From the NCBI RefSeq assembly GCF_003846135.1, contig NZ_RHHM01000007.1, forward strand, positions 186,001-250,000: a stretch of DNA of 64,000 bases, in the 5' to 3' direction. Made by a program: the position numbers and the translations under genes. Below, piece after piece: positions 9,357 to 17,405 of this stretch. The notes under the pieces are model-generated. The model was not told where the DNA came from. It was given only the letters and a program-made list of their open reading frames with translations, and did no database searches. Every line of letters starts with the position of its first letter. The stretch's first letter is position 1. Source of the DNA: Erwinia psidii. GTDB lineage: Bacteria > Pseudomonadota > Gammaproteobacteria > Enterobacterales > Enterobacteriaceae.

Positions 9357-9788
9357 ATGACGCAGCAGGCAACATTAAACAAACTGGTGGCATTCTATCA
9401 GTCTCTGGACACTGTTGACCTCTCGCGGCTGTCGGAAATTTATCACCCGGATATCTGCCTTACCGACCCCGTTGCTGAACACCACAGTCTGCGGGTTGTG
9501 GAAGTTTATTTCACTTCGCTGTTGAAAAACCTTCATTACTGCCGGTTTGAGGTGGACGAATGTCACCTTTTTAACGGAACCGCATTACTTATCTGGCAAA
9601 TGATTTATGCCCATCCTGCGTTACAACGTGGGCGACAGCAGAAACTGGCTGGCAGCAGTCATCTGCTGTTTCGCGACGACAGGATCATTTTTCAACGGGA
9701 TTACTATGATATGGGCGCGATGTTGTACGAAAAAATTCCGGTGCTGGGCGCGGTAGTCAGACAGCTTAAAAAGAGGTTACAACCATGA
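9357..9788 (+). CDS. NTF2/SnoaL-like protein of the cfa-type operon
   Basis: A 143-residue single-domain alpha+beta barrel protein of the NTF2/SnoaL superfamily. The N-terminal helix LNKLVAFYQSL leads to LSEIYHPDICLTDPVAEHHSL, a typical ligand-pocket loop, and strands FEVDECHLFNGTALLIWQM and LAGSSHLLFRDDRIIFQRDYYD follow. The start at 9357 has GAGGAG just upstream; a longer frame from 9303 overlaps the regulator gene and was rejected. It sits between the regulator and an SDR, overlapping the SDR by four bases. Its catalytic role is unknown; members near SDR/amine-oxidase/DUF1365/Cfa genes recur in several proteobacteria. Confidence 0.75.
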   Translation: MTQQATLNKLVAFYQSLDTVDLSRLSEIYHPDICLTDPVAEHHSLRVVEVYFTSLLKNLHYCRFEVDECHLFNGTALLIWQMIYAHPALQRGRQQKLAGSSHLLFRDDRIIFQRDYYDMGAMLYEKIPVLGAVVRQLKKRLQP

Positions 9789-10501
9789 AAAGAGTTCTGA
9801 TTACCGGTGCAAGCTCCGGGATCGGCCATCAGCTGGCCCTCGACTACGCCAGCGAGGGCTGGCACGTCACCGCCTGTGGCCGCGACAGTAGCAAGTTACA
9901 AAGCCTGCTTGAAAAATTCAGCAGCATCAGAGTGTGTGAATTTGACATTACGGACCTTACAGAAACTCGCAGGGCGTTAAGCAGCAAAAGCGCCGATTTG
10001 GTGATCCTCTGTGCAGGGACCTGTGAATACATTGATCATGGCGAAGTGGAAGCAGAGAAAGTGCATCGGGTGATGAACATCAATTTTAACGGGCCGGTCA
10101 ACTGTCTTGATGTGCTGCTACCGCAGCTTTCACCGGGTAGCCGGGTTGCGCTGGTAGGTTCCAGCGCCAGTCTGGTGCCCCTACCCCGCGCCGAAGCCTA
10201 CGGCGCATCCAAGGCCGCGCTGGCTTATTTTGCCCGCAGTCTGGCACAGGACCTGAAACGAAAACAAATTGCTGTCAGCCTGGTACTCCCCGGTTTTGTG
10301 GATACGCCGCTTACCCGGCGCAATGACTTTGCCATGCCGATGATAATGAGCGTTGAGCAGGCGTCGCGCTGCATTCGTCGGGGGCTGGCTAAGGGCAAAG
10401 CCGAATTTGCCTTTCCGCGTCTCTTTTCAATTATTTTGCGTATTACTTCGCGGCTGCCCTATGCCTTACAGCGTCTTCTCACTCAGCAGATAGCGAGGTA
10501 A
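9785..10501 (+). CDS. Short-chain dehydrogenase/reductase
   Basis: A classical SDR of 238 residues. The NAD(P) motif TGASSGIG is at residues 7-14, an NAG-like motif appears as LCAGTCEY, the catalytic serine lies in VGSSASLV and the YxxxK pair in AYGASKAAL. The C-terminal segment ending SRLPYALQRLLTQQIAR is hydrophobic/basic and may associate with membrane. It overlaps the previous gene by four bases (ATGA) and is followed after two bases by the FAD oxidoreductase, so it is translationally coupled within the operon. A lipid-related substrate is inferred from context only. Confidence 0.85.
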   Translation: MKRVLITGASSGIGHQLALDYASEGWHVTACGRDSSKLQSLLEKFSSIRVCEFDITDLTETRRALSSKSADLVILCAGTCEYIDHGEVEAEKVHRVMNINFNGPVNCLDVLLPQLSPGSRVALVGSSASLVPLPRAEAYGASKAALAYFARSLAQDLKRKQIAVSLVLPGFVDTPLTRRNDFAMPMIMSVEQASRCIRRGLAKGKAEFAFPRLFSIILRITSRLPYALQRLLTQQIAR

Positions 10502-10503
10502 TA

Positions 10504-11781
10504 GTGAAAATAGCTATTATCGGCAGCGGTATTGCCGGGTTAAGCTGTGCATGGAAGCTGGCCTCGCGGGCAGATGTTCACCTGTTTGAAGCAGATGCAA
10601 GACTGGGAGGACATACTGCCACGGTGGATGTCGACGTTGATGGCCATAGCTACGCCATTGATACCGGGTTTATCGTTTTTAATGACCGCACCTATCCACA
10701 TTTTCGCGCCCTGTTGGCCGAGCTTGGGCTGGAAGGCCAGCCTACCGAAATGAGTTTTTCGGTTCGTAATGTTGAGAGTGGTCTGGAATACAACGGTCAT
10801 TCGCTCAACAGTCTGTTTGCCCAGCGCAGCAATCTGTTGCGGCCGCACTTCTGGCGATTTCTGGCCAATATCATGCGCTTTAATCGCCGCGCGAAGCAGT
10901 GGCTACAGCAGCCGGAAAGCCCCCACGCACATCAGCACACCCTGGAAAACTTCCTGCAAACAGAGTGCTTTAATTCTTTTTTTACCGATCACTACATTCT
11001 GCCAATGGGGGCGGCTATCTGGTCATGCTCACTCAGCGAGATCCGTCAGATGCCGCTGACGCTGTTTTTACGCTTTTTCGATCACCACGGCCTGCTGGAT
11101 ATAACTCATCGTCCGCAATGGTATGTGATCCCCGGCGGCTCCCGTGAATATATCCGCAGGCTGATGGCGCGGATTGATGACAGGCTAACCGTTAACCTCA
11201 ACACACCGGTTCTGCGGGTTGAACGCCATGCCAGTGGCGTGACATTGCATAGCACCGCGGGCAGTGACACTTTCGATCAGGTGATTTTTGCCTGTCACAG
11301 CGATCGTACTCTTGAGTTACTCAGCGATGCCAACGACGAAGAGCGGCAGATGCTGACCGGGGTTCTCTGGAGCGCCAGCGAGGTTGTGCTGCACACTGAC
11401 ACCCGCCTTCTGCCAGAAAATCCACGCGCCTGGGCCAGCTGGAATTACCATCTTGATACCGCGCAGCCGGAGTGCGGTCATGCCGGCGCGACAGTAACCT
11501 ACAACATGAACAGATTACAGGGCCTTGACGCGCCAACAACCTTCTGCGTCACGCTGAATGCCACCCCCTTGATTGACGCTGATAAAATTCTCGGACGCTA
11601 TGTCTTTCATCATCCCCAGTTTGGTTTGCAAAGTCTGCTCGCACAGCGCACACGCCTGTTACTGAATGGTGTCAACCGTAGCTGGTACTGCGGCGCCTGG
11701 TGCTACAACGGTTTTCATGAGGATGGCATACGCAGTGCCCTGGACGTGGTAGCAGGGATGGAGCGGGCGGGTCTGCTGTGA
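10504..11781 (+). CDS. FAD-dependent oxidoreductase (amine oxidase/phytoene desaturase type)
   Basis: A 425-residue flavoprotein with an N-terminal dinucleotide-binding motif, IAIIGSGIAGLSCA (GxGxxG at residues 7-12), and the follow-on LGGHTATV typical of amine oxidase/desaturase enzymes. The C-terminal RSWYCGAWCYNGFHEDGIRSAL closes the FAD site. Translation starts at a GTG two bases after the SDR stop. Homologues next to DUF1365 and Cfa-type genes occur in the furan-fatty-acid (ufa) locus of Rhodobacter, where such an enzyme is reported to desaturate a fatty acyl chain. A fatty acyl desaturase role is therefore a reasonable inference, not shown by sequence alone. Confidence 0.82.
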   Translation: MKIAIIGSGIAGLSCAWKLASRADVHLFEADARLGGHTATVDVDVDGHSYAIDTGFIVFNDRTYPHFRALLAELGLEGQPTEMSFSVRNVESGLEYNGHSLNSLFAQRSNLLRPHFWRFLANIMRFNRRAKQWLQQPESPHAHQHTLENFLQTECFNSFFTDHYILPMGAAIWSCSLSEIRQMPLTLFLRFFDHHGLLDITHRPQWYVIPGGSREYIRRLMARIDDRLTVNLNTPVLRVERHASGVTLHSTAGSDTFDQVIFACHSDRTLELLSDANDEERQMLTGVLWSASEVVLHTDTRLLPENPRAWASWNYHLDTAQPECGHAGATVTYNMNRLQGLDAPTTFCVTLNATPLIDADKILGRYVFHHPQFGLQSLLAQRTRLLLNGVNRSWYCGAWCYNGFHEDGIRSALDVVAGMERAGLL

Positions 11782-12491
11782 ACAGCGCCATTTATTGCGG
11801 CCATGTTCGGCACCGCCGCTTTACGCCTGTCGATCATCAGTTCAGCTACCGTATTTTTATGTTAATGATCGATCTCGACGAACTGCCTCTGTTGAAAAAC
11901 GTGGGCATCCACGAAGGCAAATTTTCCGCTGCCTCCTTCTGTGCCGCCGACTATTTGGGCGGCACCGAGATAAAACAGCGCGCGCAGGCACGTATCGCCG
12001 CGCTGACGGGCGAACACCTCACCGGTCGGGTGATGCTATTAACCCAGCTGCGTTATTTTGGCTGCTCGTTCAACCCGGTCAATTTTTACTATCTCTACGA
12101 TGAACACGATCGCCTGTGCTGGCTACTGGCCGAAGTCCGCAACACCCCCTGGAACGGGCGTCATACCTATGCCGTCAGGCCAGACGGCAGTGAAACCACC
12201 CAAAAAGCCTTTCACGTTTCACCGTTTAACCCACTGGATATGGTTTATCACTGGCGGCTGTCAGCACCGGGTAAATCCCTTTCGGTACACATTGAGAACC
12301 ACCGGGCAGGCAAGGTGTTTGATGCCACATTGCATCTTCGCCGCCAACCGCTGAACAGGAAAACGTTGCGCCATCACCTCTGGCGTTTTCCGCTGACAAC
12401 CTTACGCACCTTGCTGGCTATCTACTGGCAGGCATGGAAGCTTTGGCGCAAGGGCGCGCCGGTGTATCCCCATCCCGAATCGGAGAAATAA
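11778..12491 (+). CDS. DUF1365 family protein
   Basis: A 237-residue DUF1365 protein. It begins NSAIYCGHVRHRRFTP, has the characteristic FSYRIFMLMIDLDELPLL block, and continues LLTQLRYFGCSFNPVNFYYLYD and FHVSPFNPLDMVYHWRL. The GTG start overlaps the FAD enzyme stop by four bases. DUF1365 proteins almost always lie between an amine-oxidase-type flavoprotein and a Cfa-type methyltransferase, as here. The biochemical role is undefined. Confidence 0.87.
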   Translation: MNSAIYCGHVRHRRFTPVDHQFSYRIFMLMIDLDELPLLKNVGIHEGKFSAASFCAADYLGGTEIKQRAQARIAALTGEHLTGRVMLLTQLRYFGCSFNPVNFYYLYDEHDRLCWLLAEVRNTPWNGRHTYAVRPDGSETTQKAFHVSPFNPLDMVYHWRLSAPGKSLSVHIENHRAGKVFDATLHLRRQPLNRKTLRHHLWRFPLTTLRTLLAIYWQAWKLWRKGAPVYPHPESEK

Positions 12492-12494
12492 CGG

Positions 12495-13727
12495 ATGTAT
12501 CAACCTGAACTGACCTGCACATCCCGTCCGCGGAAGGGTAAAAGATTGTCTGGCTCACGACGCTTAATTTTTTCACTGTTACAGCATATTCAGGGAGCGG
12601 GTCTGCATCTTGACGATCCCCACCTGGGCAAGCGTTTTTTTGGCGATCCGCTGGCAACATTACAGGCTGAAGTCAGGGTACATCATTCGCGGGCGTATCG
12701 CCGGATCCTCACCGGCGGCAGTATCGCCGCGGCGGAAACCTTTATGGCGGGCGAGTGGGACACCCCCGACCTCACCGCAGTAATCCTGACGCTGGCGAAT
12801 AACGGCAAGGTGCTGGATAAACTTGGCTCGCGCTTTAGCATAGTGCCCGCCCTGCTGAATAAATTCCGACACCTGCTGCATCGTAACAGCGTGCGTCAGG
12901 CACAGCGTAATATCGCGGCACATTACGATCTGGGTAATGATTTCTACCATACCTTTCTCGACGGTGACATGCTCTATTCCAGCGGCTGGTACTCACAGCA
13001 GGACATGTCGCTTGAACAGGCGCAGCAGGCAAAGATGCGCCGGTTGTGCGACAGCCTGATGCTCTCCCCGGAAGACCATTTACTGGAAATCGGTACTGGC
13101 TGGGGGGCAATGGCGGCGTTTGCCGCACGGGAATACGGCTGTCGCGTTACCACCACCACCATTTCGCAGGAGCAGTATGACTACAGCCGCCGTCGGATTG
13201 CCATGGCCGGACTGAGCGATCGGGTAACGGTGTTAAAACAGGATTACCGTCAGCTCAGCGGACAGTATGACAAACTGGTGTCGGTAGAGATGATTGAAGC
13301 GGTGGGCCAACACTATATTCCGCTGTTTTTTGCCCGCTGCCGTCAGCTGTTAAAACCGGGCGGACGGTTGGCCTTGCAGGCGATAACCATCAGCGAGTCG
13401 CGCTTTGACCGCTACGCCCGTAGCGTCGATTTTATTCAACGCTATATTTTTCCCGGCGGTTTTCTTCCGGCGGTCAGTATGCTGAAAAACAATCTGGCTG
13501 CTAACCGGTTTATGCTCAACGATCTGTTTGAAATCGGGCCGCATTATGCCCGCACCCTGGAGGCATGGCGAAACCGTTTTGAGGCCGCCTGGCCGCATCT
13601 GCAAAACGGACGTTTTGACGAACATTTCCGCCGGATGTGGCTGTTTTATCTCTGCTACTGCGAGGCTGGCTTTCTCGCCAGAACCATCGGCACCGTGCAG
13701 CTGATCGCTGAAAAAACCGGGGATTAA
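12495..13727 (+). CDS. Cfa-type SAM-dependent fatty acid methyltransferase
   Basis: A 410-residue homologue of cyclopropane fatty acid synthase, which transfers a methyl group from SAM to an unsaturated acyl chain of a phospholipid. Visible motifs are the lipid-binding NIAAHYDLGNDFYHTFLD, MLYSSGWY, SAM motif LLEIGTGWGAMAAFAA and VSVEMIEAVGQHYIPLFF. Being linked to an FAD enzyme and DUF1365, it may be a UfaM-like methyltransferase for furan or methylated fatty acids rather than the housekeeping Cfa. It is the last gene of the MlrA-type operon, three bases after DUF1365. A 7-bp hairpin (CGGACAG...CTGTCCG) follows at 13742. Confidence 0.85.
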   Translation: MYQPELTCTSRPRKGKRLSGSRRLIFSLLQHIQGAGLHLDDPHLGKRFFGDPLATLQAEVRVHHSRAYRRILTGGSIAAAETFMAGEWDTPDLTAVILTLANNGKVLDKLGSRFSIVPALLNKFRHLLHRNSVRQAQRNIAAHYDLGNDFYHTFLDGDMLYSSGWYSQQDMSLEQAQQAKMRRLCDSLMLSPEDHLLEIGTGWGAMAAFAAREYGCRVTTTTISQEQYDYSRRRIAMAGLSDRVTVLKQDYRQLSGQYDKLVSVEMIEAVGQHYIPLFFARCRQLLKPGGRLALQAITISESRFDRYARSVDFIQRYIFPGGFLPAVSMLKNNLAANRFMLNDLFEIGPHYARTLEAWRNRFEAAWPHLQNGRFDEHFRRMWLFYLCYCEAGFLARTIGTVQLIAEKTGD

Positions 13728-13741
13728 TCATCTGAAACCAG

Positions 13742-13762
13742 CGGACAGCGTTAGCCTGTCCG
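13742..13762 (+). terminator. Hairpin after the Cfa-type operon
   Basis: A 7-bp perfect stem, CGGACAG / CTGTCCG, with a 7-base loop lies 15 bases past the operon stop. No clear U-tract follows, so intrinsic termination is uncertain. Confidence 0.4.
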
Positions 13763-13962
13763 ACAATCGGGTTGAAAGAGGCGGCGGGGTTATCTCCCAC
13801 CTGAAAAGGGTCAAGGTCGCCAGTAACAGGGAATAAACAGACCTCCAATGGTCGACCCCAAACAGAGCAGGCTGTCGCCTCAAATTGATGTTATCTGATG
13901 AAAAAATGCGGCGCCGGCATGACACTGTTCTTTAACCGGGGGAGGATCCAGGGCAATAAATC

Positions 13963-13992
13963 TTAACCCCGTGCACGGATTACGGCTATAAT
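13963..13992 (+). promoter_or_regulatory. Sigma-70 promoter for the small membrane protein gene
   Basis: A perfect -10 TATAAT (13987-13992) is preceded at 18 bases by TTAACC (13963-13968, 4 of 6 consensus). It lies 38 bases ahead of the short open frame at 14030. Confidence 0.6.
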
Positions 13993-14029
13993 TCGCCCTC
14001 TTTCTGCTTAAGACTGAACGGGCAACAAC

Positions 14030-14134
14030 ATGAACTGGCAAAAAATTGCGGTGACTTTTCTTTTCCTGATGATGGCACTGGGCGGCATAGGTGGGGTAAT
14101 GCTCACCGGCTACACTATTCTGATCCGCTCTTAA
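14030..14134 (+). CDS. Small single-pass membrane protein (34 residues)
   Basis: A 34-residue frame, [17 protein letters not shown]... ending TILIRS, is almost entirely one hydrophobic helix (roughly residues 5-30) with a charged end on each side. It has a consensus -10 box 38 bases upstream and a modest purine-rich ribosome site (ACGGGCAA). Small one-helix proteins of this kind are common in enterobacteria and usually modulate membrane complexes or stress responses. I do not recognise a specific family. Real expression is plausible but unproven. Confidence 0.55.
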   Translation: MNWQKIAVTFLFLMMALGGIGGVMLTGYTILIRS

Positions 14135-14389
14135 ACCGCCACGCAAGGTCGCTGACAGAGCCAACACGGTGACACATAAGGCCCGCTGGTAAGCGAGACA
14201 GAGCTGAGCGTGCGAATGGACTCAACCACTTGCGTGTTCATCCGCCACCAGAGCACTCCTTACCCACGCCGCACTGTTGCAGGCAGCCTTCGGATACCAA
14301 CAGGCATTGATGTCCTTATTCTGCCAACAACGGTGGCACAGGTTGTGTCTGCTCAGGAGGTGAGAGCGCATGGCAGATTGTGGGCAGTC
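14135..14389. other. Intergenic region between convergent genes
   Basis: The region between the small membrane protein and the chemoreceptor end holds no supported gene. A forward frame at 14210-14749 is a shadow of the chemoreceptor. Confidence 0.4.
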
Positions 14390-14417
14390 AGCCCGACCCG
14401 CATCACCGGGTCGGGCT
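14390..14417 (-). terminator. Hairpin after the chemoreceptor gene
   Basis: An 11-bp perfect stem, AGCCCGACCCG / CGGGTCGGGCT, with a 6-base loop lies just past the stop codon of the chemoreceptor. It lacks a good U-tract. Confidence 0.5.
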
Positions 14418-14422
14418 GGATG

Positions 14423-16318
14423 TTACAGTTTGAAACTGCTCACCACGTGGGCCAGTTGAAGAGTCTGTTCTTCCATCGCCTGCGCGGCAGAAGAAACCTG
14501 CTCCACCAGCGACGCATTTTGCTGTGTGCTGTTGTCAAGCTGGTTAACCGCCGTGTTGATCTGATCGATCCCCATGCTTTGTTCACGGCTGGCGGACATG
14601 ATTTCGGCCATCAGCGTGGTGACGCTGCTTACGCCGTTCATCAGCTCGTCCATGGTGCTACCCGCTTCCTGTACCAGCAGGCTCCCGTGATCGATATTCG
14701 CCACGGATTCTTCGATCAGCTTTTTAATCTCACGGGCAGAGTTGGCTGAGCGCTGAGCCAGGTTACGCACTTCTGAAGCCACCACGGCAAAACCACGTCC
14801 CTGCTCTCCGGCGCGCGCCGCTTCCACGGCAGCGTTAAGCGCAAGAATATTGGTCTGGAACGCAATACTGTCTATCACCCCGATAATATCAACAACTTTA
14901 CGTGAAGAGGTGTTAATTTCACCCATGGTGGTAACCACCTGTTTCACCACGTTGGAGCCACGCTCTGCCACACGGGAAGCATCCCCCGCCAGCTGGTTTG
15001 CATGGGTCGCATTATCCGCATTCTGCCGGACGGTTCCGGTCAGCTGCTCCATCGAGGCCGCCGTTTGCACAATGGAACTGGACTGATCTTCGGTACGGGC
15101 GGAAAGATCGAGGTTGCCACTGGCAATTTCTTTCGATGCGGAGGTAATGGCTACCGCACTGTCACCCACCTGGCGTAACAGCCCCTGCAAATAGCTGATA
15201 AAGTTGTTAAAACTCTGAGCAACCGCATCAAACTCCGGGCTGCCGCTGGCAGGCAGACGCTGCGTTAAATCGGCCCCACCGGAAGACAGTGCCAGAATGT
15301 TATTGTTTAATCCGCTCAGACGTTTCATCAGATTGCGGACAAAAACCAGCAGTATCAGCAGCAGCAAAATCGCCAGTGGGATCTGTACCAGACCAAGCCG
15401 GGTCAGAATTGCGTTACTTTGTTTTGACAGTAACGCGGTGGGAACGTCGCTGGCGATATACCAGGGGCTACCGCTAATTTGCTGCACAAACAGCGTATGC
15501 TCACCATCTTTGCCTTCATAACTGCCTTGCGCTGGTCCTGAGGAGACGTCCCTGAGCATGGCGCGCAGCGGTACTGACATCGGCACAGAAAGCTCGCTCA
15601 GATTATGCAAGGTTGGCGCTGCATCCACCAGGCTGGCATCCCCGACGACCTTACCGTCAGCTTCCACAATCAGCACCTGCCCCTGAATTGCCCGGCCCAT
15701 TTCTTTCGCCAGGTGGTTGAAGAAGCCCAGGGTTACGTCGATGGTGGCAACACCCCATGCGGTGCCATTACGATAAATTCCCATGGCACAGTTGGTGCGT
15801 GGCTGTGGGCTGGCGGCATCCTGATAGGCTTTTGCCCAGGCGCACTGCCCTTTTTGTGCCGCCATGCCGTCTTTATACCAAGGCTGCTCATAATAATTGG
15901 GTGCTTCGGCGGAGTTCCAGAAGGTATTCACCTGCAAAATATTGCTGCTGTTACGGGCAAAAAAGGTACTGAATTTATCTTTTGCCGGATCGCGCTGTTT
16001 GGGCAGAGGCCAGATCCCGCCGCCAAACACATTGACATCCTGATACTGGTTAACCAGCGCCGGTAAAACCCTGTCAATACTGTCGCTGTCCAGCACGGCG
16101 ACAGTTTCGGTAATGCTCCGCTGCTGAGCCTGGATACGGTTCATCATATCAGTGATACGTGAGCCAATCGTATCAACTTCATAGCGCACAAGCCTGCTCT
16201 CACTGGTTGTCAGTTGAGGCGCTACAAATATTTTTATTACCACTACAGTGATCATCAGCAACAAAATAAAGAAGCCGACGATCAGTAGGGTAAACCTGCC
16301 CTGGGTTGTTTTTAGCAT
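14423..16318 (-). CDS. Methyl-accepting chemotaxis protein with dCache-type sensor
   Basis: A 631-residue chemoreceptor. One transmembrane helix near residues 10-32 ([19 protein letters not shown]) is followed by a large periplasmic domain of about 250 residues of dCache type (contains [17 protein letters not shown] and [19 protein letters not shown]). A second helix, [18 protein letters not shown], then HAMP and the signalling domain with the conserved tip [27 protein letters not shown] follow. There is no C-terminal NWETF-type pentapeptide, so it relies on other receptors for adaptation. The start was set at the ATG with GAGG six bases upstream; a GTG four codons earlier was not used. dCache receptors of this form often sense amino acids or organic acids. 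Confidence 0.9.
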   Translation of the reverse strand: MLKTTQGRFTLLIVGFFILLLMITVVVIKIFVAPQLTTSESRLVRYEVDTIGSRITDMMNRIQAQQRSITETVAVLDSDSIDRVLPALVNQYQDVNVFGGGIWPLPKQRDPAKDKFSTFFARNSSNILQVNTFWNSAEAPNYYEQPWYKDGMAAQKGQCAWAKAYQDAASPQPRTNCAMGIYRNGTAWGVATIDVTLGFFNHLAKEMGRAIQGQVLIVEADGKVVGDASLVDAAPTLHNLSELSVPMSVPLRAMLRDVSSGPAQGSYEGKDGEHTLFVQQISGSPWYIASDVPTALLSKQSNAILTRLGLVQIPLAILLLLILLVFVRNLMKRLSGLNNNILALSSGGADLTQRLPASGSPEFDAVAQSFNNFISYLQGLLRQVGDSAVAITSASKEIASGNLDLSARTEDQSSSIVQTAASMEQLTGTVRQNADNATHANQLAGDASRVAERGSNVVKQVVTTMGEINTSSRKVVDIIGVIDSIAFQTNILALNAAVEAARAGEQGRGFAVVASEVRNLAQRSANSAREIKKLIEESVANIDHGSLLVQEAGSTMDELMNGVSSVTTLMAEIMSASREQSMGIDQINTAVNQLDNSTQQNASLVEQVSSAAQAMEEQTLQLAHVVSSFKL

Positions 16319-16443
16319 GGAGAGCCTCACCGATAACTCTATGGCACAATTGCCTTATGAAATTAACGGCTACGGCTTCTGAAACTTGAGGCGATCAAGC
16401 TCACAAACTGAAAAATATCCTCGTCCCAGTTTTGACGCCCCTC

Positions 16444-17310
16444 TCAGCGCCCCATCCGTCGCATCGCACGGTAATACGCCCCCTGACGAACAGACCAGCG
16501 AAGTAGCCGCGCCAGCAGGTGAAGACGCTGGCGTACAGCATAACGGCGTAACGGAGAAAAATGAAAACCGAACTTCCGCTGTGCCCACTCCGGTAACAGT
16601 TCAATCCCGGCCATCATCATCAGGCGCATTGCGGGTCGCACCTGCCAGCTGGAGGCCGGGGCATTGAGCAACAGATTCATCACCTGCTGAGTGCGTTCGT
16701 CACATCGCAGCTGCGGCCTCATCGCACACAGATAATCCTCCACTTGCTGTGCGGTTTTCGGTACGTTCTCTGCACCCAGCGCCTCTGCCACCACAGCAGC
16801 CTCAGTGTAGTAGCGGTCCTGCTCTGTCAGACTGAGCTGCGGATTCCTGTAGCGCAGGTAGGCGGCCAGAAAACGGCTGGTTTCAGCCACATGTACCCAT
16901 GTCAGTAATAGCGGATCGCTGGCTGCATAGGCAACCCCGGTGGCATCCGTGCCGGTTACCTGCAAATGGATATGTTTCACCCGTGCAATCAGGCTGTGGG
17001 CATCAGCGGTATTGCCAAAAGTGGTCACCGCAATAAACTGACTGGTCCGGCGCAATCTGCCCTGCATGTCCTCGCGAAAGCTGGAGTGATCCCAGACGCC
17101 GGCCAGTGCCAGAGGATGCAACATTTGCAACAGTAACGCAGAAATACCGCCGCACAGCATGGAAGAAAAGTCACCGTGCACGCGCCAGATCGTGCTGTCC
17201 GGGCCATACAGGCCGGGATCACCCGCAGGCTGGCTAAGGTCGAACTCACTGCCAGCCAGTCCGTTGAGGCGGAAAATTTGCTGCTGTATACGTTCACGCA
17301 CCGAAAACAT
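16444..17310 (-). CDS. MpaB/DUF2236-like protein
   Basis: A 288-residue protein of the oxygenase MpaB / latex-clearing-protein-like family (DUF2236). Supporting motifs are STIWRVHGDFSSMLCGG, ALLLQMLHPLALAGVWDHSSFRED, the R-x-x-x-T block GRLRRTSQFIAVTTFG and WVHVAETSRFLAAYLRY. His residues in LLLQMLHP and TWVHVAE could be haem ligands, as described for relatives. Its physiological substrate in enterobacteria is unknown. It lies between a chemoreceptor and bglX, all on the minus strand, with a terminator separating it from bglX. Confidence 0.8.
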   Translation of the reverse strand: MFSVRERIQQQIFRLNGLAGSEFDLSQPAGDPGLYGPDSTIWRVHGDFSSMLCGGISALLLQMLHPLALAGVWDHSSFREDMQGRLRRTSQFIAVTTFGNTADAHSLIARVKHIHLQVTGTDATGVAYAASDPLLLTWVHVAETSRFLAAYLRYRNPQLSLTEQDRYYTEAAVVAEALGAENVPKTAQQVEDYLCAMRPQLRCDERTQQVMNLLLNAPASSWQVRPAMRLMMMAGIELLPEWAQRKFGFHFSPLRRYAVRQRLHLLARLLRWSVRQGAYYRAMRRMGR

Positions 17311-17335
17311 AGCGGTTGCTGCTCCACCCTCTCAG

Positions 17336-17362
17336 AAAAAAAAGGGGCGAACAGATCGCCCC
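17336..17362 (-). terminator. Intrinsic terminator of bglX
   Basis: On the minus strand a 7-bp GC stem GGGGCGA / TCGCCCC with a 5-base loop is followed directly by eight T residues. It lies 44 bases after the bglX stop. This is a textbook rho-independent terminator. Confidence 0.9.
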
Positions 17363-17405
17363 CTGATATAAAACCCAGGCTTAACCGGTAAACAACACCA
17401 GCCGC

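Noticed and set aside
14210-14749. 179-codon forward frame near the chemoreceptor end
   Set aside because: Mostly antisense to the conserved signalling domain of the chemoreceptor.
16340-16443. Possible sigma-28 promoter for the dCache chemoreceptor
   Set aside because: Only weak partial matches at wrong spacing upstream of 16318, unlike the clear site at 39898.
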